Shown in pieces: positions 8,143-16,245 of a DNA stretch of 64,000 nucleotides. This stretch comes from Clostridiales bacterium (GTDB taxonomy: Bacteria; Bacillota; Clostridia; Saccharofermentanales; DTU023). Position 1 is the stretch's first letter; each line of letters begins with the position of its first letter. Position numbers and translations under genes: made by a program. The stretch is taken from NCBI GenBank assembly GCA_028724525.1, contig JAQYCV010000005.1, forward strand, positions 90,898 through 154,897, written 5' to 3'. Below the pieces are notes generated by a model. That model was not told the origin of the DNA. It was given only the letters and a program-made list of their open reading frames with translations, and made no database searches.

Positions 8143-10485
8143 TTGAGTAAGCAAGTCAAACAAACTCCCGCTGGGCCTCCTCGGAATCCTCGTCAGCAAG
8201 GCACAGCGAATACTAATGTCAGCCAACAGCGCAAAAAGCTACGTAAGCGTGTAAAGCCCAAGCCTAGCTCGGCCAGCAATTACACCAGCTTTTGGCGCTT
8301 TTTAACCATGTCTTTAGCCCAGGCGGCCAAGGTCCTTATTGTCTTGATTTTACTTGTGGGCTTTGCCCTTATGGGCTTGGGCTCCGGTATGCTGACCGGT
8401 TACATCTCTACCTCACAGGAGGTGGATATTAGCAATATCCAGGCCAACCTCACCAGTGAAGAGACTAAAGTTTTAGACATGAATGGCAAGCTGGTGGCCT
8501 CGCTCAAGGGGGCGGGGTCTACTGCAGAATTTGTCTCCTACAATGAAATCAGAGACACCTATATTGATGATGCCTTCATCTCCATTGAGGACGAACGCTT
8601 TGAAAGTCACCCCGGCATTGATATGCGGCGGATTTTTTCCGCTGTTGTCTCCGCCCTTTTAAATGCCGGAACGCCCACCCACGGGGGTTCGACCATCACC
8701 CAGCAAACCATTAAGATGGTCACGGGGGATGATGATATCTCAGCCCAGAGAAAGATCCAAGAATGGTATAAGGCTATCCAGCTCGAGCGGACCATGTCCA
8801 AGGATGCCATCATGGAGCTCTACCTCAACCTGGTTCCCATGTCTAACAACTACCAGGGGGTCCAAGCCGCGGCGAAAGCCTTCTTTAACAAGGATGCTAA
8901 AGACTTAACTTTGGCAGAATGTGCCCTCTTAGCTGGCATCCCTAACCGGCCCGCTACCTATAACCCCATGACCGAGTTTGGCCGGCGGAATTGCCTCCGC
9001 CGTATGCGCCTAGTCCTGGCCATCATGCTAGAAAATGGCCGGATTAGCGCTGAGCAATACGACGATGCCCTCAATCAAGAGATTGCCTTTGATTTTTCCG
9101 GCCAGGAAAATAAAGAAGAAACGATCCGGTCTTGGTATGTGGAGACGGTTCTCCAGGAAGTCCAGCGCGACCTGGTTCAGCATCGGGGCTATACCCCAGA
9201 GCTAGCCGCCATGGCGGTCTATAACTATGGCCTGACCATTGAAACCTGCCTAGACTCAGAAGCCCAGGCCAAGTTGGAGCGGGTCTTTAAGGATGAAAGT
9301 CTCTTTGTGAAGGACCCGGCCCAATTGCCCAACACCCCAGAACATCCCCAAGCGGGTATAACCGTTATGGACAACCGACCAGGTTCTGAAGGCCTGGTCA
9401 GGGCCCTGGTGGGTGGTTTTGGCGAGAAGAAGGGCAATCTCATGTTTAATATGGCGACGGATGCCAAACGCCAGCCCGGTTCTTCTATCAAGCCCATCCT
9501 GGTTTATACGCCTGCCCTGGAATTGGGTGCTATCAGCCAGGCCTCCCACTTTAAAGATGAGCCCATGTATCTTAACCCGGCGACCCCCAACCAGCCCTGG
9601 CCCCAAAACTACAGTCGGACCTATGAGGGCGATGTGACCCTGGCCCGGGCCCTGCTCATGTCTTTAAATACCATTGCTGTGGATACCTATGTCAATCGAC
9701 TGGGCCCAGAAGCTGGCCTGACCTTCCTGCGGGATTGCGGTATTGACCGCATGAAGGAGCCCTATGCTGCCGGAGCCCTAGGTGGTTTTGAAGAAGGCAT
9801 GTCAACCTGGGAGATGACCGAGGCCTATTCTGTATTGGCTAACCAGGGTACCTTCCATGAGCCCACAACCTATCTCCGAGTCCTCAACAGCGATGGCACC
9901 ATCCTTTTGGATAACACCCAGCGGGAGTCCTACCAGGTTTACCGGCCGGAAACAACCTATATCATGACGACCATGCTCAAAGCGATAGCAGAAGCCCCCT
10001 GGACAGCTGCCAAGCCCAGCAATACCCTGGCTGCGGGTAAAACCGGTACGACTGAGAATTATCGAGATGTCTGGTTCTGCGGCTATACCCCTTATTACAC
10101 GGCCGCCGTCTGGTATGGCTATGCCAATGCTAATGGCCGCAATACCTCCATCCCTCTGGTGGATGGTTATGATGCCTGTCATATTTGGCGAGAGTCCATG
10201 CAGGCTCTCCATGAGAACCTGCCTGCGGCAGACTTCCAAAGGCCAGATGGGGTTATCAATATGACTATCTGCGCTGAAACCCACGATATCGCCAATGAAT
10301 ACTGTGAGGAGACCCTCAATGTGCTCTTGATCAAGGACTCACCTGCCAACCCCACCCAGGTTTGCGAGTTGCATGATGCCAAGTCTAAGCGGAAAAAAGA
10401 TCAAGAGAAGGAGCAAGAAGGTGACCAGCCTATTCGGGTGATTACGCCTGAGGAGGATGAAGAGTCCCGGGGCTTTGGTCCTTAA
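8143..10485 (+). CDS. Class A penicillin-binding protein (glycosyltransferase/transpeptidase)
   Basis: 780 residues from a TTG with TAGGAAG upstream. A basic cytoplasmic tail of about 50 residues precedes one membrane anchor (about 60-85). The GT51 domain shows EDERFESHPGID and GGSTITQQTIKM. The transpeptidase domain has SxxK at Ser447-Lys450 (PGSSIKP), the SLN motif (SLNTIAVDTY) and KTGTT. It polymerises lipid II and cross-links peptidoglycan outside the membrane. The C-terminus is a charged Lys/Glu tail. It is probably co-transcribed with the Gls24-like gene and resembles PBP1A/PbpF types. Which paralogue it is cannot be told from the sequence. Confidence 0.92.
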   Translation: MSKQVKQTPAGPPRNPRQQGTANTNVSQQRKKLRKRVKPKPSSASNYTSFWRFLTMSLAQAAKVLIVLILLVGFALMGLGSGMLTGYISTSQEVDISNIQANLTSEETKVLDMNGKLVASLKGAGSTAEFVSYNEIRDTYIDDAFISIEDERFESHPGIDMRRIFSAVVSALLNAGTPTHGGSTITQQTIKMVTGDDDISAQRKIQEWYKAIQLERTMSKDAIMELYLNLVPMSNNYQGVQAAAKAFFNKDAKDLTLAECALLAGIPNRPATYNPMTEFGRRNCLRRMRLVLAIMLENGRISAEQYDDALNQEIAFDFSGQENKEETIRSWYVETVLQEVQRDLVQHRGYTPELAAMAVYNYGLTIETCLDSEAQAKLERVFKDESLFVKDPAQLPNTPEHPQAGITVMDNRPGSEGLVRALVGGFGEKKGNLMFNMATDAKRQPGSSIKPILVYTPALELGAISQASHFKDEPMYLNPATPNQPWPQNYSRTYEGDVTLARALLMSLNTIAVDTYVNRLGPEAGLTFLRDCGIDRMKEPYAAGALGGFEEGMSTWEMTEAYSVLANQGTFHEPTTYLRVLNSDGTILLDNTQRESYQVYRPETTYIMTTMLKAIAEAPWTAAKPSNTLAAGKTGTTENYRDVWFCGYTPYYTAAVWYGYANANGRNTSIPLVDGYDACHIWRESMQALHENLPAADFQRPDGVINMTICAETHDIANEYCEETLNVLLIKDSPANPTQVCELHDAKSKRKKDQEKEQEGDQPIRVITPEEDEESRGFGP

Positions 10486-10500
10486 AGAAGGGAAGATGCC

Positions 10501-11337
10501 ATGCGTGATCCAGAAAAGCTTTGGGCTGACCTGCAAGAAGCAGCCCACTATATCCAGACTAAGATCCCAGAAAAGCCTGAAGTCGGTCTGATTCTAGGGT
10601 CTGCCTTAGGCCCCTTGGCCGAACAGATTCCTCATCCTGTCCGCCTGGCCTATCAGGATGTTCCCCATATGCTTGTCTCCACAGCCCCTGGTCATGCAGG
10701 GGAATTTGTCTTTGGCCGCCTGGCAGACAAGCCGGTTGTGGTCATGTCTGGCCGCTTTCACTATTACGAAGGCTATGACTTTGAAGACCTGGCCCAGCCG
10801 GTCCGCCTTTTAAAGCTTCTCGGGGTCAAGACCCTGATTCTGACTAATGCTGCCGGTTGCGTCCGGACAGATTGGCAGGCCAACGACATTATGCTTATAA
10901 GCGACCATATTAAATTAATGGGGGCCAGCCCCTTGCGCGGGGCGAATCTCCCCCAATTGGGCGTACGCTTCCCGGATAGTTCGACCATCTACACCCCTCA
11001 GCTTCGGACCCTGGCCCTGGAAACCGCGGCAGAACTGGGCCAAAGCGAGACCACCCATGAGGGCGTGTATTTCTTTATGCCGGGTCCCCAGTATGAGACA
11101 CCCGCAGAGATCCGGGCCATTCAACTTTTAGGTGGCGATGCCGTTGGCATGTCCACGGTAACCGAAGCCATTACTGCAGCCCAGTGTGGCCTACCAGTCC
11201 TGGGACTCTCCCTACTCACCAATATGGCCGCAGGCCTTTCGTCCACAGCCCTTTCTGAAGAAGAAGTGACCCTGTCCGGGCAAGCCTCGGGTGCCCGGAT
11301 GGCAGCCTTGCTCCAGGCAATCTTAGCAAAACTCTAA
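10501..11337 (+). CDS. Purine-nucleoside phosphorylase (trimeric type)
   Basis: 278 residues with GAAGGGAAG before the ATG. The class I (PNP/MTAP) fold is shown by VGLILGSALGPLAEQI, the phosphate/ribose-site GRFHYYEGYD, NAAGC, the MPGPQYETPAEIRA loop, VGMSTVTEAI and LSLLTNMAAG. It cleaves purine (deoxy)nucleosides with phosphate to give a free base and (deoxy)ribose-1-phosphate. The next gene encodes an adenosine/cytosine-type deaminase, so the pair looks like a nucleoside salvage unit. It could be named punA or pupG, but I leave the symbol open. Confidence 0.93.
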   Translation: MRDPEKLWADLQEAAHYIQTKIPEKPEVGLILGSALGPLAEQIPHPVRLAYQDVPHMLVSTAPGHAGEFVFGRLADKPVVVMSGRFHYYEGYDFEDLAQPVRLLKLLGVKTLILTNAAGCVRTDWQANDIMLISDHIKLMGASPLRGANLPQLGVRFPDSSTIYTPQLRTLALETAAELGQSETTHEGVYFFMPGPQYETPAEIRAIQLLGGDAVGMSTVTEAITAAQCGLPVLGLSLLTNMAAGLSSTALSEEEVTLSGQASGARMAALLQAILAKL

Positions 11338-11351
11338 AGAGAAACTTTCCT

Positions 11352-12650
11352 ATGTTATTTAAAAATGTTTTATATCTTGACCAGAACTTCCAGGTCCAGG
11401 GTCCCGCCTGCATTTTAGTAGAAGGAGACCGGATCCAGTCGATTAGCCAGGACCCTCCTCCGACCTACCGGGGAGAAGTCTACCAAGCCAAGCGGGCCCT
11501 GCTTTTGCCAGCCTTTGTCAACGCCCACTGCCACATTCCCATGACCCTCTTGCGGGGCTATGGGGAGGGCCTGCCCCTGCAGCGCTGGCTGACCGAGCGC
11601 ATCTTCCCCTTCGAAGCCAAGCTGACGGATGAAGACTGCTATTGGGGAGCCCTCCTGGGCATGGCCGAGCTTTTGGCTTCCGGTTGCGGCGCTTTCACGG
11701 ACATGTACATGCATGAAGCAGGGATTATTAAGGCGGTGGAAGAAGCCGGTCTCCGGGCCAACCTGGCCAATGGCCTGGTAGGGGACGGGGCTTTTAAGGA
11801 TAATTCATCCTACCTCGATACCCAGCTCTTGCTACGACATGCCAAAGATCATCCGAGTAGTTTAATTAAGCCCGAACTCGCCCTCCATGCGGAATACACC
11901 TCCACGGAGGCGGCAGCACGGAGCCTCTTGGAATTTGCTGAGGCCCAGGATCTGGCCGTACAAATTCACCTCTCTGAAACGCAAAAAGAGCATGAGGAGG
12001 CCAAGACCCGGCGGGAGGGCAAGACGCCTTTGGCCTATCTGGCTGACCTGGGTTATTTCCAGGTCCCCCTGATTTTTGCCCATGCCGTATGGCTAGAAGA
12101 TGGGGATTTTGACCTCTTAGCCCAGGCTGTCCAAGACGGCGCACAGATTAGCCTAGTCCACAATCCCAGTTCCAATCTCAAATTAGGCTCTGGTTTTGCC
12201 CAGCTCAAACGTTGGGAGGCCACGGGCGTGAACATCGCTCTGGGTACGGATGGAGCCTCTTCTAACAATAACCTCAACATGCTAGAAGAAGTCCAGCTGG
12301 CTTCTCTTTTACAAAAGGGCGTGAGCCGGGATCCTGACTTTATGGGACCCCAGCAAAGCCTGGAATATGCTACTTGGGGCGGGGCCAAGGCCCAAGGCCG
12401 GACGGATTCGGGCCGGATTTACGAAGGAGGCCCGGCTGACTTGATTCTGGTGGATTTGGACAATTACCAAACGACTCCCCACTTTGACCCTCTGGCCAAT
12501 TTCCTCTATGCGGCGGACCGCCAGCAGATCTTCCTCACCATGGTCGCTGGCAAGGTCCTCTATCGGGCAGGGGAGTTTATGACAATCGATATCGAGCGCG
12601 TGGCCTACCAGGTCGAAAAAATTGCCAAGGCCAAGGCGAATTCCTTATAA
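11352..12650 (+). CDS. Amidohydrolase, MTA/SAH deaminase-like (ATZ/TRZ family)
   Basis: 432 residues of the metallo-dependent amidohydrolase superfamily. Metal ligands are visible as NAHCHIPMTLLRGYGEG (HxH), LALHAEYTS, IFAHAVWL and ALGTDGASSNNNLNML (Asp). This set, with the PLQRWLTERIFPFEA segment, is typical of 5-methylthioadenosine/S-adenosylhomocysteine deaminases (MtaD) and related guanine/cytosine-type enzymes. Location 14 bases after the nucleoside phosphorylase favours an adenosine-nucleoside substrate, but specificity is not readable. There is only a weak ribosome site, so translation may be coupled to the upstream gene. Confidence 0.85.
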   Translation: MLFKNVLYLDQNFQVQGPACILVEGDRIQSISQDPPPTYRGEVYQAKRALLLPAFVNAHCHIPMTLLRGYGEGLPLQRWLTERIFPFEAKLTDEDCYWGALLGMAELLASGCGAFTDMYMHEAGIIKAVEEAGLRANLANGLVGDGAFKDNSSYLDTQLLLRHAKDHPSSLIKPELALHAEYTSTEAAARSLLEFAEAQDLAVQIHLSETQKEHEEAKTRREGKTPLAYLADLGYFQVPLIFAHAVWLEDGDFDLLAQAVQDGAQISLVHNPSSNLKLGSGFAQLKRWEATGVNIALGTDGASSNNNLNMLEEVQLASLLQKGVSRDPDFMGPQQSLEYATWGGAKAQGRTDSGRIYEGGPADLILVDLDNYQTTPHFDPLANFLYAADRQQIFLTMVAGKVLYRAGEFMTIDIERVAYQVEKIAKAKANSL

Positions 12651-12681
12651 TAGCAGTCTGTTCTTAGGAGGATATTATTTT

Positions 12682-14637
12682 ATGAATATTTTGTGGCGCG
12701 TGGGGCGGAACATATTGGGTCTTGCCCTCTGTTTTGCCCTCATCATAAGTATTGGGTCCGGGGTCTATGCGACCGAGCTGGCAGAAAGTGAGACAGCAGG
12801 TCCTGAGGAACACCTAGATCCGGCTCAAATCAGTCAGGGTACTCTTGTCGATTTTGACATTGCTGGCACAGCTTATTACGAAGAAGCCCGGAGCCTATTA
12901 GCCATGGTCAATGACCTACGGGCCAGCCTGGGCATTGCCCCCTTGGCCTTCAACATGCAGTTGGAAGACCTGGCCCTCTTGCGGGCTGCCGAAAGCTCTG
13001 TTTACTGGAACCACATGCGGCCGGACGGCAGCTATCTTTATGAAACAGATAAAAATGTGGACGGGGAAAATATTCAGTCGGGGATTGCCCAAGCTGAAAC
13101 GATCTTTAATACCTGGGTCCACTCTCCAGGCCATTACGAGAATATGGTGAATCCAGAATACAAGTCTATTGGGATTGGGGCCTACAGCTCTATACATGGA
13201 GAACCTGCCCGTTGGTGGGCCCAGGTTTTCTCTCGGACTTTGGAGGGGACCACCATGCCAGACCGGCAAAATGGGGCCACCGTCACACAGAGGATCCGAG
13301 TGAATCCAGATTTTCTAGCCATGAAAATTCTCACCGGCGGCCAAATTAATAGCAGCCTGACCAGCGCAGACTTTGGGCAAAAATCCCTCCTCCGCATCAA
13401 GCGGGGAGACCAAGCCCAGCTTTACGGTATGGTCCATTACAAGGTCTCAGAACCTAGTGACTGGCCCGGTTCTGTCCCCCAAGAAGACCTGGTTTGGGAA
13501 AATTCCAGCCCCAGTGTGGTCAAGCTAGAAGCGGGTGGCAAACTGACTGCTATAGGCCTAGGAGAAGCCACCATTACAGTCTCCCACCGGCAGATTCCTG
13601 CTTTGACCATGGATTTGCAAGTTCAAGTCCTTCCTGTGAATCGCTTCCGCCTTACTAGTCTCTTGAACACTGAGGCATCCCAGGCCCTCTTCCAAGAGAT
13701 TCAGACCACTTATGCGGCTAAGCCCTCAGTAGAAAACTTTGAAGGGGAGAGTAGCCCGGAGGCTAATAAAGCCAAGGAAATGGCCTACCGCTTCTATGAC
13801 CAGCTGGGTACCAGTCCGGAACTCGAGAAAACAGCACTCCAACTGGCTCAGCAGTATAGTCTCTTCCTCTTCCCAGACAGCCTCGAGAGCCTGCCTGGCC
13901 TCGGACAACTTGTGGAAAGCTTTGCCGGCAAACAAAGAATTTTCTGGCAATGCTTTAGCGACCTGGATAAGCCAGAAGATCAAGTGCTCCAAGTTCCAGG
14001 CTGGGCCCAGTCTGCCGCCGCCTTGGTCCTGGATTCTGCTGGCCACAAGCTCTACATGCTCCTCTATTCCGACGCCTCTCCTACAGCAAGCGAGCAGAAT
14101 TTTGCTGACCTCTTCGATGATCCCGCCAAACTTGCCATTTCGTCGGTTAATCCCTTCATGTTTACCTATAATGTAGACCTCTTTGCCGACCGTGATGATT
14201 TTGTCCTCAGCTTTTCAGACCATTACCAGGCCCTCCAGCAGTTGGATCTCACCCAGGCTCAGGCTCCGAATCTGGTATTTAATGAACTGGGACAAATCGT
14301 CTACCGACCCCAGCTCTTCTTGGCTCGGACAGAGCCCGGGCCCTTCCCCCCAGTAGAGCCCGATTTTTCAGCCCTGCTCTATGAGGTTGACCAGCCCGAA
14401 CTTGCCAGCTTTGACGAAGAAGGCAACTTGGTGATCAAGGCCGCTGGTAGCTTTAACTTGCGGGTGGACTTGGTAGACCCTAGCAACAACCAGGTCCTGG
14501 CCTCAGCGACCCTGCCGATCAACAACTATATCCCTATTGAGCCTATGGCTGAAGAAAACACCCAGGCCACCCAGGCTGCTCCGGCTGTTACAGAAATTGA
14601 TCCGGAGACTCAGACAGAAGAAACCCCTGCCCCCTAG
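12682..14637 (+). CDS. Secreted CAP/SCP-domain protein with Ig-like (BIG) domain
   Basis: 651 residues from the ATG with TTAGGAGGATATTATTTT upstream. An in-frame ATG 60 bases earlier lies inside the previous gene and is rejected. Residues 1-36 form a signal peptide (ALCFALIISIGSGVYATE). Residues about 70-195 form a YkwD-type CAP domain: LLAMVNDLRASLGIAPL, ENIQSG, TWVHSPGHYENMVNPEYKSIGIG. Residues about 255-330 resemble a bacterial Ig-like group 2 domain (PSVVKLEAGGKLTAIGLGEATITV). The remaining ~320 residues are not recognised and end in an Ala/Thr/Glu/Pro-rich tail with no LPXTG. It is probably an extracellular, wall-associated protein. Confidence 0.8.
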   Translation: MNILWRVGRNILGLALCFALIISIGSGVYATELAESETAGPEEHLDPAQISQGTLVDFDIAGTAYYEEARSLLAMVNDLRASLGIAPLAFNMQLEDLALLRAAESSVYWNHMRPDGSYLYETDKNVDGENIQSGIAQAETIFNTWVHSPGHYENMVNPEYKSIGIGAYSSIHGEPARWWAQVFSRTLEGTTMPDRQNGATVTQRIRVNPDFLAMKILTGGQINSSLTSADFGQKSLLRIKRGDQAQLYGMVHYKVSEPSDWPGSVPQEDLVWENSSPSVVKLEAGGKLTAIGLGEATITVSHRQIPALTMDLQVQVLPVNRFRLTSLLNTEASQALFQEIQTTYAAKPSVENFEGESSPEANKAKEMAYRFYDQLGTSPELEKTALQLAQQYSLFLFPDSLESLPGLGQLVESFAGKQRIFWQCFSDLDKPEDQVLQVPGWAQSAAALVLDSAGHKLYMLLYSDASPTASEQNFADLFDDPAKLAISSVNPFMFTYNVDLFADRDDFVLSFSDHYQALQQLDLTQAQAPNLVFNELGQIVYRPQLFLARTEPGPFPPVEPDFSALLYEVDQPELASFDEEGNLVIKAAGSFNLRVDLVDPSNNQVLASATLPINNYIPIEPMAEENTQATQAAPAVTEIDPETQTEETPAP

Positions 14638-14675
14638 GGTCTAGTCGAAATCCATGCCTCCCTAAAATCCCACAG

Positions 14676-14707
14676 AATCCCCAAGCACAAGCGCTTGGGG
14701 ATTTTTT
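14676..14707 (+). terminator. Intrinsic terminator after the CAP gene
   Basis: AATCCCCAAGC and GCTTGGGGATT form an 11-bp stem with a short loop, followed by TTTTTTC. It lies 38 bases after the stop and separates the CAP gene from the GntR/ABC operon. Confidence 0.85.
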
Positions 14708-14743
14708 CATTGACGGCAGAAGGCTCCTGGTAAGAATTTGTTC

Positions 14744-14772
14744 TTGACTCTTGTCCAGTCCGAGTGTATGAT
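14744..14772 (+). promoter_or_regulatory. Promoter of the GntR/ABC operon
   Basis: TTGACT (14744-14749), 17 bases, TATGAT (14767-14772). This near-consensus sigma-A promoter would start transcription at about 14779, inside the palindrome listed next. Confidence 0.75.
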
Positions 14773-14778
14773 GCAGGC

Positions 14779-14791
14779 TATAACAGTTATA
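14779..14791 (+). promoter_or_regulatory. Candidate operator for the YtrA-type regulator
   Basis: TATAACAGTTATA is an inverted repeat (TATAAC-A-GTTATA) located at the predicted transcription start, 16 bases before the start codon of the GntR-family gene. Position and symmetry suit autorepression by the downstream regulator. This is inference. Confidence 0.5.
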
Positions 14792-14806
14792 TCAGAAGGG
14801 GAAAGT

Positions 14807-15337
14807 ATGGCTATATTTCAAATTGATCAGCAGAGCCGTGTTCCCCTCTATGAGCAGCTCAAGCGTCAGGTTTTGAATCTGGCTGCCCTGGGCCTTTTAG
14901 AGGAAAACGAGCAGATGCCCTCGGTTCGCCAGTTGGCTTCTGATCTAGGCATTAACCCAAACACCGTGCAAAAAGCATATCGAGAGCTGGAAAGAGATGG
15001 GCTGATCTATACCCTGCCTGGCCGGGGTAGCTTCTTGGCTGCTACGGATGCCCATGTAGATGCGATCAAAGAAGGCTTGCACCAACGCCTGGCAGAGACG
15101 ATTGAAATGGCCTTGCGGTCAGGTTTTTCCCAGGCCCTGATTGAAGATCTCTTTGCTAAGGTCCTGGCGGAAAAACTCTTAGAGCACATGTCTCAGGGTC
15201 CGAAACTAGGCCAGGGGACAAGCGCAAGTCACAAAGTCCAAGGCCAGGGAACAAACGCAAGTGCTGAGGACGGAATCAACAAAGCCCAAGATCCAGCCCT
15301 AGCCATTATGACACAAGTGGAAGAAAGTGAAGCGTAA
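14807..15337 (+). CDS. GntR-family transcriptional regulator, YtrA subfamily
   Basis: 176 residues from the ATG with AAGGGGAAAGT upstream; an earlier in-frame ATG lies near the -35/-10 region and is rejected. IDQQSRVPLYEQLKRQVLNL, MPSVRQLASDLGINPNTV and YRELERDGLIYTLPGRGSF form the winged helix-turn-helix. The ~100-residue tail holds a short helical dimerisation segment and then a degenerate Gln/Gly/Ala/Ser-rich stretch with a repeated QGTNAS-like unit. YtrA-type regulators are usually repressors of adjacent ABC exporters that respond to wall-active antibiotics. The gene is 2 bases from the ABC ATPase gene. Confidence 0.88.
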   Translation: MAIFQIDQQSRVPLYEQLKRQVLNLAALGLLEENEQMPSVRQLASDLGINPNTVQKAYRELERDGLIYTLPGRGSFLAATDAHVDAIKEGLHQRLAETIEMALRSGFSQALIEDLFAKVLAEKLLEHMSQGPKLGQGTSASHKVQGQGTNASAEDGINKAQDPALAIMTQVEESEA

Positions 15338-15339
15338 AG

Positions 15340-16245
15340 ATGATTAGTAGCCAGAATTTAAGTAAGCATTTCGGAAAAATTATTGCCCTGGACAATTTGT
15401 CTTGCAGCATCGATGCGGGCTCTATCTATGGCTTGATTGGGTCTAACGGGGCTGGCAAGTCAACTTTCCTCCGCCTCATGGCTGGCATATATAAGCCAAG
15501 TGGGGGCAAGCTCTGCTACCACGGCCAAGAAATTTATGGCAACTCTGACTTGAGGCAAGAAATCATCATGGTGCCTGACCAGCCTTGTTTCCTGCCGGGC
15601 GAAAACCTGGCCGGCATGTGCAAGTTTTATAGCCAAATCTACCGGGGCTGGTCCAGTAGTTTTTATGAGGAGCTCACTCAGATTTTTACCCTGGATCCCA
15701 AGCGGCCTTTGGAAAAGATGTCCAAGGGCATGCAGCGTCAGGCCTCTTTACTCTTGGCGCTCGCAGCTAAGCCCAGGCTTTTGCTTATGGATGAAGCCTT
15801 TGATGGCCTGGACCCCGTTATGCGGGAAAATCTCAAGCGGATTCTCGCAAGGGAAGTGGTAGCCAATGGCCTGACGGTGATTATTGCCTCCCATAACTTG
15901 CGGGAGCTTGAGGGCTTTTGTGACCAGATTGGCCTCCTCCACGAAGGCGAGCTGATTTATGAACATGAATTAGAGTCTATGAATTTGGGGGTTTATAAGT
16001 TGCAGCTGGCCTTTAAGGAAATCCCCAGCCAAGCGCAATTAGAAGACCTGGGCCTGGATGTTTTGCACTATGAAAAGCGGGGGTCTATCTTGCAGTTAGT
16101 CCTGAGAAATGACCAAGACTTTATTGAAAGCAAGCTTTCCCAATTGGAACCCCTGATCTTAGATCTCCTGCCCCTCACCCTGGAAGAACTCTTTATCTAT
16201 GAATTGGAGGTCAAGGGCTATGCCGTCCAAAGCCTCATCTCTTAA
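15340..16245 (+). CDS. ABC transporter ATP-binding protein (YtrB-like)
   Basis: 301 residues. Walker A GSNGAGKST (about residues 34-42), a divergent signature MSKGMQRQ, Walker B LLLMDEAFDGLD, and the H-loop in IIASHNLRELE are all present. The nucleotide-binding domain spans about 1-215. The rest is an accessory C-terminal region. It is the ATPase of the exporter whose permeases are the next two genes, co-transcribed under the GntR regulator. The substrate is unknown; the arrangement resembles Bacillus ytrABCDEF, induced by lipid II-binding antibiotics. Confidence 0.9.
   Translation: MISSQNLSKHFGKIIALDNLSCSIDAGSIYGLIGSNGAGKSTFLRLMAGIYKPSGGKLCYHGQEIYGNSDLRQEIIMVPDQPCFLPGENLAGMCKFYSQIYRGWSSSFYEELTQIFTLDPKRPLEKMSKGMQRQASLLLALAAKPRLLLMDEAFDGLDPVMRENLKRILAREVVANGLTVIIASHNLRELEGFCDQIGLLHEGELIYEHELESMNLGVYKLQLAFKEIPSQAQLEDLGLDVLHYEKRGSILQLVLRNDQDFIESKLSQLEPLILDLLPLTLEELFIYELEVKGYAVQSLIS

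Noticed and set aside
12622-12681. Upstream start for the CAP protein
   Set aside because: It lies within the end of the amidohydrolase gene and would bury the signal peptide; the ATG at 12682 has an AGGAGG site.
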